Shown here: piece after piece, positions 48,424 to 57,033 of the stretch
How positions within the stretch are numbered: the first letter of the stretch is position 1
Layout: every line of letters starts with the position of its first letter
Source of the DNA: an uncultured Rhodopila sp.
GTDB taxonomy: Bacteria > Pseudomonadota > Alphaproteobacteria > Acetobacterales > Acetobacteraceae
Reading direction: 5' to 3'
DNA length: 64,000 nucleotides
Assembly (NCBI RefSeq): GCF_903944925.1
Contig: NZ_CAJATU010000158.1
Span: forward strand, 123,676-187,675
Notes under the pieces: generated by a model
Databases searched by the model: none
Told to the model about the DNA's origin: nothing
The model's input: only the letters and a program-made list of their open reading frames with translations
Program-made: the position numbers and the translations under genes

Positions 48424-48720
48424 ATGCCAGGGAGGCAGGTTGTGGGCGGCTCACAGGAGGGCGCTATCCAAAATGATCGCACGCGCCTCGGCGATCGGGG
48501 CCTCGTTCGGTTTGACGTGCTTGGCCGGGAGGTTGACCGCGCGCTTATCTGCGCCCTCGCGCGCCGGCTGGCCGAGGAGGGGTCTGAGGCCTCGCGGCTG
48601 CGCGCGGCGGTAACCCGGTCGATCGGCGGCGAGCCGCCCCGGACGGGTGGCATTCTCGCGGCGCTTCGCCGCCCTCCGCTGATGGGCGCCGACCTCGATG
48701 TGCGGCGACCCGGCGGATAA
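48424..48720 (+). pseudogene. VapB-type antitoxin, C-terminus damaged
   Basis: 98 residues with DRGLVRFDVLGREVDRALI, ALARRLAEEGSEASRLRAAV, and GGILAALRRPPLMGADLDV, the pattern of antitoxins that precede PIN toxins beginning LLDTN. The normal ending after RP is replaced by GG and a stop; the likely original tail DKGVTL lies in the next frame and continues directly into the VapC remnant. The start is uncertain. Confidence 0.6.
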
Positions 48721-48748
48721 GGGCGTCACGTTGAGATCTGATGCGTGT

Positions 48749-48830
48749 CTGCTTGACACGAGCATTATCGGTAAGGCAACAACCCCAGTGCCGTCCAAGA
48801 CATTTCCGGCTCGGCGGTTGCGTCTTTCGT
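48749..48830 (+). pseudogene. VapC (PIN) toxin remnant
   Basis: LLDTSIIGKATTPVPSK is the PIN N-terminus (usual form LLDTNIIS-x-A-T-x-P-x-PS) with the first catalytic Asp. An ATG at 48741 is out of frame with it by one base, and similarity stops after about 20 codons. Together with the VapB-like frame this is a dead vapBC pair. Confidence 0.65.
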
Positions 48831-48957
48831 CAAGGAAGCTGGGGTCATGCGCCTAAAATCCGCAGTCAACCGCTTCGGCCTTGACCCTTGCGGATCGGAA
48901 GAGCAGTAAACCGACGCGCGGAAAAGCAACACAACTATTCCGCAGAAAAAAACAGAG

Positions 48958-49335
48958 TTATCCATCCGCTCTCGCAATCAGATCTTCACCGCTGACGATA
49001 ACCTCGAACAGAGCGGTTGCTGGAGCGCCTGGTTCGCCTTGACGAAATTTGCCGACTTCGTTATGAAGCAGCCGCCAAGCAGCGGTGTAGGCACGAGCTC
49101 GCTTTCGCGGTTCTAGAAAAACGAGAAGGCTTACGCAAAGAGCGGATAGCCATGATATGGCATTGAGCAACATGGGCATGCCAAGTAATATTTGTGGTTG
49201 GTTTGCCACAGTTATCGATGATATTACTCCCGCAATACCAATCATATAATGTATGAGCCACCACGTTCTGCGGAAGCGATCCCAGGACTTGTAGATCCTT
49301 TCTACGTCCTGGGGGATTGGGTTGTCTTGTCTCAT
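48958..49335 (-). CDS. Two-TM protein, possibly SLATT-like
   Basis: 125 residues, ATG 49335. Soluble N-terminus IYKSWDRFRRTWWLIHY, two adjacent membrane helices (about 29-48, IGIAGVISSITVANQPQI onwards, and 53-75, LLNAISWLSALCVSLLVFL) and a cytoplasmic helical tail RARAYTAAWRLLHNEVGKF. This order resembles SLATT/DUF4231 effectors of nucleotide-activated defence systems, but the match is by shape only. The gene is more AT-rich than its neighbours, suggesting transfer. It stands alone and divergent from nothing recognisable. Confidence 0.6.
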   Translation of the reverse strand: MRQDNPIPQDVERIYKSWDRFRRTWWLIHYMIGIAGVISSITVANQPQILLGMPMLLNAISWLSALCVSLLVFLEPRKRARAYTAAWRLLHNEVGKFRQGEPGAPATALFEVIVSGEDLIARADG

Positions 49336-49612
49336 TAGTCGGATCCGTCACTCCCGGCGCTGTGTAAAACGACTCGGCAGCCGATGGCCACAGTGCGCCA
49401 GGGCTGCTAAACCTGATTACGATATTGGCATAAGTCCGTTCGGGAGTCCACCCGCCCGTCGGGCCAGATGCAATGACTGGCGCCGATGCGTCATTGTACC
49501 GCTAAGGCCAACAGCGAGGAATCTCGATCGTTCCCTTGAACCGCTTGTCCACCTTGTCCGGTCCCCCTACCCAACTGGAGAAATGCCGGTGGCGTATAGA
49601 GGAACCAAAGCC
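49336..49612. other. Non-coding stretch upstream of the two-TM gene
   Basis: About 275 bp with the likely promoter of the two-TM gene on the minus strand. I see no gene, repeat or RNA in it. Its right end meets the damaged copy of the ABC-F gene end. Confidence 0.45.
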
Positions 49613-49747
49613 TCACCCCCTTCAAACATGCAGCCCTGGAGCCTCATGCCCCGTCCGAGCCACATACCCCGGCAGCGCTTGCCGATCACATCGCTCGTGA
49701 ACCCGAACGCCCCCGCCAGCGAGCGCAACGGCCCCCGGCCGGGGTGC
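49613..49747 (-). repeat. Damaged second copy of the 3' end of the ABC-F gene
   Basis: Two blocks match the ABC-F gene in the same orientation. 49613-49670 corresponds to 50981-51034 (the last codons, with 4-5 differences over about 55 bases), and 49671-49747 corresponds to 51289-51366 (GPLRSLAGAFGF and IGKRCR in translation). The 254 bp lying between these blocks in the intact gene are missing. The copy ends where the PIN module begins. Confidence 0.85.
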
Positions 49748-49830
49748 AGCCTGTGACTGGCCTTGACACAAACCACCGCGTTCCAGATATTCCAGTTACA
49801 ACCACCACATCATCATCGAAGGCATATTCC

Positions 49831-50286
49831 ATGGGCATGAACCTTATGGCCCGATACAGCATCCCCTCCGCCGATCGGCCCACGACGGCCCTGGGCGCGG
49901 AGGTGCTCAACGGCCGGACCCCAACCGACCACATCGAGGTGACCGTCACGCACGCGGACGGCACCCGTCAGGCCGTGGTCCTGTCACCGGCGGCGGCGGG
50001 GATCATCGGCGACCTGCTGGCAACCTTATCCGTCACGGACCAGGTAGCCGTCCTGGCCGACGACGCCGAGGTGTCGCCGGAAGACGCCGCCGCGATCCTC
50101 GGAATCTCCCGCCCGCTGGTGCGGCGCCGGATGGACTCGGGCAGGCTGCCGTTTCGCCGTGTCGGGTCGCACCGGCGCCTCAGGCTCTCGGACGTGCTGG
50201 AGCTTAAGCGCAACGAAGCGCCTGTGCGGCAGGCGTTGAACGAACTGCAAGCGGATACGGACGACCTGATAGCCCATGGCCTCTGA
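49831..50286 (+). CDS. HTH (excisionase-like) antitoxin of a PIN module
   Basis: 151 residues from ATG 49831 with GAAGG 8 bases upstream. N-terminal half RPTTALGAEVLNGRTPTD with AVVLSPAAAGIIGDLLATL; C-terminal winged-helix excisionase-type DNA-binding domain VSPEDAAAILGISRPLVRRR, then GRLPFRRVGSHRRLRLSDVL. Genes of this layout precede PIN-domain toxins. The stop overlaps the toxin start by 11 bp. The HTH suggests autorepression. Confidence 0.85.
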   Translation: MGMNLMARYSIPSADRPTTALGAEVLNGRTPTDHIEVTVTHADGTRQAVVLSPAAAGIIGDLLATLSVTDQVAVLADDAEVSPEDAAAILGISRPLVRRRMDSGRLPFRRVGSHRRLRLSDVLELKRNEAPVRQALNELQADTDDLIAHGL

Positions 50287-50854
50287 CGGCACGCCGCCGG
50301 TCGTCCTGTACGACGCGAACGTCCTGTATCCCTTCCATCTGCGGAACCTGCTGGTGCAACTGGCGGTCAACGACATCGTCGAGCCGCGCTGGACCGACAT
50401 GATCCACGACGAATGGATCCGAAATGTCGCGGCGACCGGGGCTGCCGACAGGGACCGTCTGTTGCGCACGCGCGACATCATGAAGCGGGTCCTGCCCGGC
50501 GCCGATGTCACCGGCTACGAACCCCTGATCGACACGGTGTCGCTGCCCGATCCGGGCGACCGTCACGTCCTCGCAGCGGCGATCGCGGGCGGGGCGGAAG
50601 CCATTCTCACGTTCAATGTCAGGCACTTTCCCGCACCGGCACTCGAACCGTTCGGTATTAGTTGCCGGGAGCCGGACGCGTTCTTGTGCGAACTTTACGA
50701 TGGCGACCCGGAGGCGGTCCTGGCGGCGGCGGATGCAGCGCGGCTCAACCTTAGCCGGACAGCACCCGACCAAGTAACGTTCCTCGAGGCGGTTGTCCGG
50801 CAGAGGCTGCCGGATTTCGCGCAACGGCTGCGCCGCGGTTGGGCCGGCCGGTAG
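50276..50854 (+). CDS. PIN-domain ribonuclease toxin
   Basis: 192 residues, ATG 50276 inside the end of the antitoxin gene. The PIN acidic residues are visible: Asp13 in VVLYDANVLYPF, Glu46 in MIHDEWIRN, Asp95 in LPDPGDRHVLAAAI, with the NVRHFP segment after it. A C-terminal helical extension (residues 130-192) is longer than in small VapC toxins. Both genes of the pair look intact. Confidence 0.87.
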   Translation: MASDGTPPVVLYDANVLYPFHLRNLLVQLAVNDIVEPRWTDMIHDEWIRNVAATGAADRDRLLRTRDIMKRVLPGADVTGYEPLIDTVSLPDPGDRHVLAAAIAGGAEAILTFNVRHFPAPALEPFGISCREPDAFLCELYDGDPEAVLAAADAARLNLSRTAPDQVTFLEAVVRQRLPDFAQRLRRGWAGR

Positions 50855-50860
50855 GGGCCG

Positions 50861-50927
50861 CCATTCACGACTTTCAGTCGCCTGCTCGGTCAAAGTCGTG
50901 GATGGCCGGGCCAAGCCCGGCCACGAC
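50861..50927. repeat. Compound palindrome, REP-like, after the PIN gene
   Basis: Two nested inverted repeats: CCATTCACGACTTT (50861-50874) pairs with AAAGTCGTGGATGG (50892-50905), and GTCGTGG-atgg-CCGGGC pairs with GCCCGGCCACGAC (50895-50927). The core GGCCGGGCcaaGCCCGGCC is of the kind dispersed in many copies in alphaproteobacterial genomes. It may end the PIN transcript. Confidence 0.6.
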
Positions 50928-50980
50928 ACAAGGGAAAGGCCGCCGGCAGCCCCCTAAATTGACGCATACGCAGTGGGTCC

Positions 50981-51034
50981 CACCCCCTCAAACATGCAGC
51001 CCCGGCGCCTCATGCCCCGTCCGAGCCACATACT
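50981..51034 (-). repeat. Intact right-hand repeat, end of the ABC-F gene
   Basis: Counterpart of 49613-49670; spans the last codons and stop of the ABC-F gene and 7 bp beyond. With the left copy it flanks the 1.3 kb PIN toxin module as a direct repeat. Confidence 0.8.
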
Positions 51035-52610
51035 CCGTATACCCGCCGCCATACTGATGCACCCCCTCCGGCGTCAGCTCCAGCACCCGATTCGACAGTG
51101 CCGCCAGAAAATGCCGATCATGCGAAACGAACAGCATCGTGCCCTCGAAAGCAGACAGCGCCCCGATCAGCATCTCCTTCGTCGCGATATCCAGATGGTT
51201 CGTCGGCTCGTCCAGCACCAGAAAGTTCGGCGGATCGTACAACATCAGCGCCATCACCAGCCGAGCCTTCTCGCCCCCCGACAGCACCCGGCACCTCTTG
51301 CCGATCTCATCGCCCGAGAACCCGAACGCCCCCGCCAGACTCCGTAACGACCCCTGGCCGGCATGCGGAAACGCCCCCTCCAGCGTCTCCCACACCGTGC
51401 TCTCGCCATCCAGCAGATCCATCGCGTGCTGCGCAAAATACCCCAGCTTCACGCTGCCGCCCAGCGTAACCGAGCCGGCATCCGGCTCCGTCGTCCCCGT
51501 CACCAGCTTCAGCAGAGTCGATTTCCCCGCCCCGTTCACGCCCAGCACGCAGCAGCGCTCCCGCCGCCGCACCAGCAGGTCCAGCCCGTCATAGATCACC
51601 CGGCTGCCGTAGCGCTTATGCACCCCCCGCAGCCGCGCCACGTCCTCCCCCGACCGCGGCGCCGGGGCGAAATCGAACGCCACCGAGACGCGCCGCTTCG
51701 GCGGCTCGACCCGGTCGATCTTCTCCAGCTTCTTTACCCGGCTCTGCACCTGCGCCGCGTGCGACGCCCGCGCCTTGAACTTTTCGATGAAGTTGATCTC
51801 CTTCGCCAGCATCGCCTGCTGCCGCTCGAACTGCGCCTGCTGCTGCTTTGCGTTCAGCGCGCGCTGCTGTTCGTAGAACTCGTAGTCGCCGGAGAACTCC
51901 GTCAGGCACCCGCCGTCGATCTCGATCACCTTGTTGATGACGCGGTTCATGAACTCCCGGTCGTGCGAGGTCATCACCAGCGCGCCGTCGAAACCAGCCA
52001 GGAACGTCTCCAGCCAGATCAGGCTTTCCAGGTCCAGATGGTTGCTCGGCTCGTCCAGCAGCATGACATCGGGGTTCATCAGCAGGATGCGCGCCAGCGC
52101 CACGCGCATCTTCCAGCCGCCGGACAGCGCGCCGACATCGTTGTCCATCATCTCCTGGCTGAACCCCAGGCCGTCCAGCACTTCGCGCGCCTTGCCCTCC
52201 AGCGCGTAGCCGCCGAGTTCCTCGAACCGCGCCTGCACATCCCCGAACCGCTCAATGATCGCCTCGAGTTCATCCCCCCTCTCCGGATCGGCCATGGCGT
52301 GCTCCAACTCAGCCAACTCCGCCGCCACCACGCTGACCGCGCCGGCGCCGTCCATCACCTCGGCGACGGCGCTGCGGCCGGCCATCTCACCGACGTCCTG
52401 GCTGAAGAAGCCGATGGTGATGCCGCGATCGACCAGGATCTGGCCGCCGTCGGGTTCCTCCTGGCCGGTGATCATGCGGAACAGCGAGGTCTTGCCGGCG
52501 CCGTTGGGGCCGACGAGGCCGATCTTCTCGCCTTTCTGCAACGCGGCCGAGGCCTCGATGAAGATCAGACGGCTGCCATTCTGCTTGCTGATGGTGTCCA
52601 GGCGAATCAT
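50988..52610 (-). CDS. ABC-F family ATPase (YbiT/EttA-like)
   Basis: Soluble twin-ATPase that acts on the ribosome. 540 residues. Domain 1: GPNGAGKTS near residue 36, LSGGWKMRVALARILL, LLDEPSNHLDLESL. Linker (P-site tRNA interaction motif region) about 240-320, rich in Gln and Lys. Domain 2: GVNGAGKST near 350, LSGGEKARLVMALML, VLDEPTNHLDIATKEML. The length and lack of a C-terminal extension fit YbiT-type rather than Uup. No membrane segment, so not a transporter. Its 3' end is partly duplicated at 49613. Confidence 0.93.
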   Translation of the reverse strand: MIRLDTISKQNGSRLIFIEASAALQKGEKIGLVGPNGAGKTSLFRMITGQEEPDGGQILVDRGITIGFFSQDVGEMAGRSAVAEVMDGAGAVSVVAAELAELEHAMADPERGDELEAIIERFGDVQARFEELGGYALEGKAREVLDGLGFSQEMMDNDVGALSGGWKMRVALARILLMNPDVMLLDEPSNHLDLESLIWLETFLAGFDGALVMTSHDREFMNRVINKVIEIDGGCLTEFSGDYEFYEQQRALNAKQQQAQFERQQAMLAKEINFIEKFKARASHAAQVQSRVKKLEKIDRVEPPKRRVSVAFDFAPAPRSGEDVARLRGVHKRYGSRVIYDGLDLLVRRRERCCVLGVNGAGKSTLLKLVTGTTEPDAGSVTLGGSVKLGYFAQHAMDLLDGESTVWETLEGAFPHAGQGSLRSLAGAFGFSGDEIGKRCRVLSGGEKARLVMALMLYDPPNFLVLDEPTNHLDIATKEMLIGALSAFEGTMLFVSHDRHFLAALSNRVLELTPEGVHQYGGGYTEYVARTGHEAPGLHV

Positions 52611-52789
52611 GGGTCCTCGGTGGCGTATGCGGTTGCGGCGCGCTTATAGCAAGCTTCCGAGGCAGCGCACCGCCGCGCTTCAGGCTCGCCGGGCGATGAC
52701 CAGCATGTACCGCCAGCGGAACGTCTCGACAGCGCTCGAACGCCAAGCTTGCGAGCCACGGTTCCGGCCGAACAAACAAAATCCAGATC

Positions 52790-53797
52790 TCACGGCACCA
52801 GTAGTATCTTCCCGATATGCTCGCTCGACTCCATCAACCGATGGGCGTCCGCGGCCTCCCGCAACGGGAAACGCCGATAGGTAAAGGTCCGCAATTTCCC
52901 CTGGTCCCACAGCGGCCATACCGTCTCGCGCAGGGCCGCCACAATCGCCGCCTTCTGCGCCACACTGCGCGACCGCAACGTCGATCCGGTGACGGTCAGG
53001 TGCTTGCGATGGATGGCGCCGAAATCCGCCTCAATCTTGGTGCCGCGCATCAGCGCGACGAAGCACAGCCGCCCCTCGCGCGCGAGCAACTCCAATTCGC
53101 GCGGAATGTAGTCGCCGCCCACCATGTCAAGAATCACATCGATCCCACGCCCGCCGGTGAATTCTTTGCCGACTGCGACGAAATCCTGCGTCCGGTAATT
53201 GATCGCAACATCGGCGCCGAACTCTCGGCACGCCTGGCATTTGGCATCGGAGCCAGCGGTCGTCAGCACCGAACTGCCGAACGCCTTGGCAAGCTGGATC
53301 GCGGTGATGCCGATGCCGCTGCTGCCGCCCTGCACCAGGAAGCTCTCACCCGGCTGCAGGTGCGAGCGCTCGAACACGTTGGTCCAGACGGTGCAGAACG
53401 TCTCGGGCAGACCGCCGGCATCGATCAGGCTGACGCAAGCCGGCACCGGCAGGCATTGCACCGCCGGGACGGTAACATACTCGGCGTAACCGCCGCCGGT
53501 CATCAGGGCGCACACCGCGTCGCCGCGCTGCCATTCGGTCACGCCCTCGCCGCGTCCGACGACCGTGCCCGAGCATTCCATGCCCGGGATGTCCGACGCC
53601 CCCGGCGGCACCGGATAGCGGCCCTGGCGCTGGAGCGTATCCGCCCGGTTCACCCCGGCGGCGGCAATGTGGATCAGCACCTCACCGGCCTCCGGTTCCG
53701 GCACCGGACGGGTTGTCGGCGTCAGCACCTCCGGTCCACCGGGCTGGCTGATCTCGATGACGGTCTGGGTGGCGGGGATAGTGGCGGGCATGATCAT
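52790..53797 (-). CDS. NADPH:quinone oxidoreductase, PIG3-type MDR enzyme
   Basis: 335 residues of the zinc-free medium-chain dehydrogenase/reductase family. AAAGVNRADTLQRQGRYPVP, GASDIPGMECSGTVVG, VQGGSSGIGITAIQLAKAFG for NADPH binding, and RELELLAREGRLCFVALMRG are typical of PIG3-like quinone oxidoreductases. The structural and catalytic zinc cysteines are absent. ATG 53797 overlaps the preceding aldo/keto reductase stop as ATGA (ATG 53791, 6 bases after AGAGG, is possible). Likely a two-gene detoxification operon. Confidence 0.92.
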   Translation of the reverse strand: MIMPATIPATQTVIEISQPGGPEVLTPTTRPVPEPEAGEVLIHIAAAGVNRADTLQRQGRYPVPPGASDIPGMECSGTVVGRGEGVTEWQRGDAVCALMTGGGYAEYVTVPAVQCLPVPACVSLIDAGGLPETFCTVWTNVFERSHLQPGESFLVQGGSSGIGITAIQLAKAFGSSVLTTAGSDAKCQACREFGADVAINYRTQDFVAVGKEFTGGRGIDVILDMVGGDYIPRELELLAREGRLCFVALMRGTKIEADFGAIHRKHLTVTGSTLRSRSVAQKAAIVAALRETVWPLWDQGKLRTFTYRRFPLREAADAHRLMESSEHIGKILLVP

Positions 53798-54663
53798 TCC
53801 TCTGTCTTTCCGATCGCGTCGAGTTTCGATCTCACCTCCGCAGGCAATGCCAACCCGGCCGCCGCCAAATTCTCCCGCAAATGCGCGACCGAGGACGTGC
53901 CCGGGATCAGCAGAACGTTCGGCGCCCGTCGCAGCAGCCAGGCCAGCGCCACCTGCATCGGGGTTGCGCCAATCTCGCCCGCCACCTCCGACAATATCGA
54001 CGATTGCAGCGGTGTGAACCCGCCGAGCGGAAAGAACGGCACGTAGGCAATCCCCGCCCCCGCCAACGAGTCGACGAGCGCGTCGTCACCCCGCTGCGCG
54101 AGATTGTACAAATTCTGCACGCACACCACCTCGGCAATCCCCCGCGCCTGCGCGACCTGGGCCGAGGTGGCGTTGCTGATGCCGAGATGCCGGATCAGAC
54201 CCCGCCGTTGCAGCTCCGCCAACGCGGTGAACGGCGCCTCGATCGATCCTTCGGACACGCCGTGCCCCATGACCCGGAAATTGGCCACGTCCAGCACATC
54301 CAGACCGAGGTTCCGCAGATTGTCATGCACCGCCCGCTCCAGCTCCGCCGGTGTCAGTGCCGGGTTCCACGACCCGTCCGCGCCCCGCACCGCCCCAACC
54401 TTTGTCACGATCACCAAATCATCCGGATAGGGATGCAGCGCCTCTCGGATTAACGCGTTGGTAACATGAGGCCCATAGAAATCGCTGGTGTCGATGTGAT
54501 CGACCCCGCTCGCCACCGCCTCGCGCAGCACCGCGAGCGCTGCGGCGCGGTCCTTAGGCGGACCGAACACCCCGGGGCCGGCGAGTTGCATCGCGCCATA
54601 CCCCATGCGGTTGACGCTGCGGCGGCCGAGCGTAAACGTGCCGGCGGCGGTAAAGTCAGTCAT
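53794..54663 (-). CDS. Aldo/keto reductase
   Basis: 289 residues from ATG 54663 with GGAGG 7 bases upstream. TIM-barrel reductase: GYGAMQLAGPGVFG, DHIDTSDFYGPHVTN with the catalytic Asp and Tyr, IVTKVG with the catalytic Lys, LGISNATSAQVAQA, and IPGTSSVAHLRENLAA for NADPH. The usual catalytic His position reads as the segment ANFRVMGHG, as in a subfamily related to pyridoxal reductase-like proteins. It is coupled to the quinone oxidoreductase. Substrate unknown. Confidence 0.92.
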   Translation of the reverse strand: MTDFTAAGTFTLGRRSVNRMGYGAMQLAGPGVFGPPKDRAAALAVLREAVASGVDHIDTSDFYGPHVTNALIREALHPYPDDLVIVTKVGAVRGADGSWNPALTPAELERAVHDNLRNLGLDVLDVANFRVMGHGVSEGSIEAPFTALAELQRRGLIRHLGISNATSAQVAQARGIAEVVCVQNLYNLAQRGDDALVDSLAGAGIAYVPFFPLGGFTPLQSSILSEVAGEIGATPMQVALAWLLRRAPNVLLIPGTSSVAHLRENLAAAGLALPAEVRSKLDAIGKTEE

Positions 54664-54865
54664 GCCGAACCTCCCGGGCTGAACCACCTGGATATGGACA
54701 CGATCCACCCGCCCGATAACCCGCTGGCGGCATTCATGAACCCCCGTACAACCGTATCCCGCTTCTGCCGAAGGGTCTGAGCATCATCCCGCGGAGGTGG
54801 CCATCATCAAAATCCTGTTCCGGCGTACCCGCATGAGATGTAACCCGGAACCCGCGTTCCCGGAT

Positions 54866-56764
54866 CTAACCCGCCGGGCCAGCCGCGGGTTGCGCCCGCG
54901 CCGGCCGGGCGAGCTCCTCCATCAGGATCCGCCGGACTTCCCGCACCGTGAGCGGGTTGGCCTGCGTCGAGTGGCCGGAGTGTTCGATCACCACCTCGGA
55001 CTCCACGCCGTCGATATGGGCGCTTTTGTATTCCACCACGCCGTCGTTGCGCTCCTCCAGCGGGCCGTCCTGCAAGGTCGGGATGATCGAGTGCGCGTGT
55101 ATCCCCGGCGCGACCGGGATCGCCCGCACCGCCTCGAACGCCGGGTTGCCGGGCGACATGCCGGCGATGCTGTTGAGTCGCAGCCGATCCTTGTCCATCC
55201 GCAGCGCATCGGCGGCATTCGTCAGCACGTCGGCGGTCACCGCGGCAACCTTCAGCGGCAGTGTCACCAGCTTCTGAAACAGCCCGACAATGGTCAGCGT
55301 CGCATGGTAGCTGCCGCCGTGCGGGGTGGCGATGAAAACCACCGTCTCCACGAACGGCAGCGGCTGCACGAACAGCGACTCCCGCAGCAGCGCCTTGGTC
55401 TCCGGCTTCAGCGCCACATCGTCCAGCGGCCGGGAGCTGACTGCGTCCCAGATACGGTTGCCGGAGTCGATGGCGATCAATTTCGTCAACAGCCCGCCCT
55501 GGCTATGCCCGATCACCACCATGCGCCCGAGCGCGGGATCGGCCCGGCCCCCCCCCAGCGACTGGACCGCCTGCGTCAGAGTCGTCCGCAGGATGTTGGC
55601 CGAGAGCGAGATCGGGTTGCCGGTGTGGTAGCTGAACAGCCAGAACTCGAAGTGCTCGCGGATATCCTTGTCCTCCAGCAAGTCGTTGATCATGTCCGCC
55701 CAGCGGAACGGGCTGGAGGCGGTGCCGTGCACCAGCACCACCGGGATGCGCCCCTGGCGGTGCGGCTCCAGCGCGAACAAATGGTCCGTCTTGGCGGGAT
55801 CGCCGAGCTGGTTGTTCAGCAGTCCGCTGAGTTCCGTATCCCAGATCTTGCCCTCGGAGGTGAACAGCGCGCGCACCGCGGTCTGGTCGTATTCCAGCGG
55901 CACGTCATAAGCGCCAATGCGGATGCTGCTGGTGTCGTAGATCGAGTAGACCGCCAGTTGCGCATGCAGCTCGGTGCCCGCCAGTTGCCGCCGCGGATCG
56001 GCCATCTGCAGTACGGCGGTCGTTGGCACGCGCAGATGCGGCGGCAGGATCAGGCCAGTCGGCGGCCGGGGGTCCGGAGCCAGGCCGGCGGCGAGCGGCG
56101 CGCCGATTCCGTCGCTGCGGTAGTCGTTCCGGAAGCCCTTCACCTCCAGGTTCATCGTCGGCACGAAGGACTGCATCCGCCGCCCGCCGGCGGTTTGCAA
56201 GCTGGCCTCGTCCACCGTCACGTTCAGCCATCCGAACGGCAGTTCATACCGGCCGCTTGGCAGCGTGGCGGTGCCCTCGGCACCTTCGCCGCTGAGCACG
56301 AGGGTCAGCGCCAGGTTATAAAAATCGTTCGCATGCATGAACTGCGGGCTGTACGGACTCGGCCGATCGGCCGGGGCGACGGGGAAGAGGACGGCGTAGG
56401 CATAGAGGGCGGAGGCCAGAAGCATGATCTTGGATTTTGCCCGGCGGCCTTCCTCGTAGTTCAGCTCCGCGAGGGCGTAGAGGTCGCGCCATTGCATCCC
56501 GTTGGCGATGGCCTGCGCCCGGAGTGCGTCTATGGCGGCGGCGGGATTGGCGTCGAAGCTGTCGAGCAGGGCGGCGCGGCGCAGGACGGTGCGCGTGGCC
56601 TCGCTGAGCTGGTCGCTGGATAGCGCGGTGCGGTTGATCTCCTGGTAGGCGGTGCGGAGATCGACACGGGTCACCTCCACCGGCGCGCCGCAGGCGCTCA
56701 GGAGGAGGATGAGGCCGAACAGCAGGCCGATGCGGCGGAGGATCGAGACTGTTGAGGGATACAT
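54866..56764 (-). CDS. Alpha/beta-hydrolase lipoprotein
   Basis: 632 residues from ATG 56764. Lipoprotein signal RRIGLLFGLILLLSACGAP with lipobox Cys25, so anchored in a membrane facing the periplasm. Residues 30-330 are a domain of unknown function, with RYELPFGWLNVTVDEA and DTSSIRIGAYDVPLEYD; the hydrolase domain begins at VVLVHGTASSPFRWADMI with the oxyanion loop, the nucleophile elbow is GHSQGG near Ser418, and IEHSGHSTQANPLTVREVRR supplies the probable catalytic His. Looks like a lipase or esterase. Monocistronic. Confidence 0.82.
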   Translation of the reverse strand: MYPSTVSILRRIGLLFGLILLLSACGAPVEVTRVDLRTAYQEINRTALSSDQLSEATRTVLRRAALLDSFDANPAAAIDALRAQAIANGMQWRDLYALAELNYEEGRRAKSKIMLLASALYAYAVLFPVAPADRPSPYSPQFMHANDFYNLALTLVLSGEGAEGTATLPSGRYELPFGWLNVTVDEASLQTAGGRRMQSFVPTMNLEVKGFRNDYRSDGIGAPLAAGLAPDPRPPTGLILPPHLRVPTTAVLQMADPRRQLAGTELHAQLAVYSIYDTSSIRIGAYDVPLEYDQTAVRALFTSEGKIWDTELSGLLNNQLGDPAKTDHLFALEPHRQGRIPVVLVHGTASSPFRWADMINDLLEDKDIREHFEFWLFSYHTGNPISLSANILRTTLTQAVQSLGGGRADPALGRMVVIGHSQGGLLTKLIAIDSGNRIWDAVSSRPLDDVALKPETKALLRESLFVQPLPFVETVVFIATPHGGSYHATLTIVGLFQKLVTLPLKVAAVTADVLTNAADALRMDKDRLRLNSIAGMSPGNPAFEAVRAIPVAPGIHAHSIIPTLQDGPLEERNDGVVEYKSAHIDGVESEVVIEHSGHSTQANPLTVREVRRILMEELARPARAQPAAGPAG

Positions 56765-57033
56765 TGAACGGCACTTTAGCAATCGGAGTTTCGGTGGTGC
56801 ACTGGTCGGGCATCGGTCGTCGAGCATAAAGTGAAGTATCGGAGAAGGTGAGGACTGCCGCGGGACGCCGAACATCCTCCCAGGCTCGCGCTGCGGCCAG
56901 CAGACGGCATGTGTCCAAACGCCTCCCCGGCCAGCGTTCGCTTTCCGTTATGAATCCGGGTCGGAATGGACCACAAGCCGGGGCGCGGCTGTCCCCGGAT
57001 GGTGCGACCGCGGACAAGGCAAGGATGCGACGA

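Noticed and set aside
54797..56623. 608-codon plus-strand open frame across the lipoprotein hydrolase
   Set aside because: Shadow of a gene with a clear lipobox and GHSQGG motif on the other strand.
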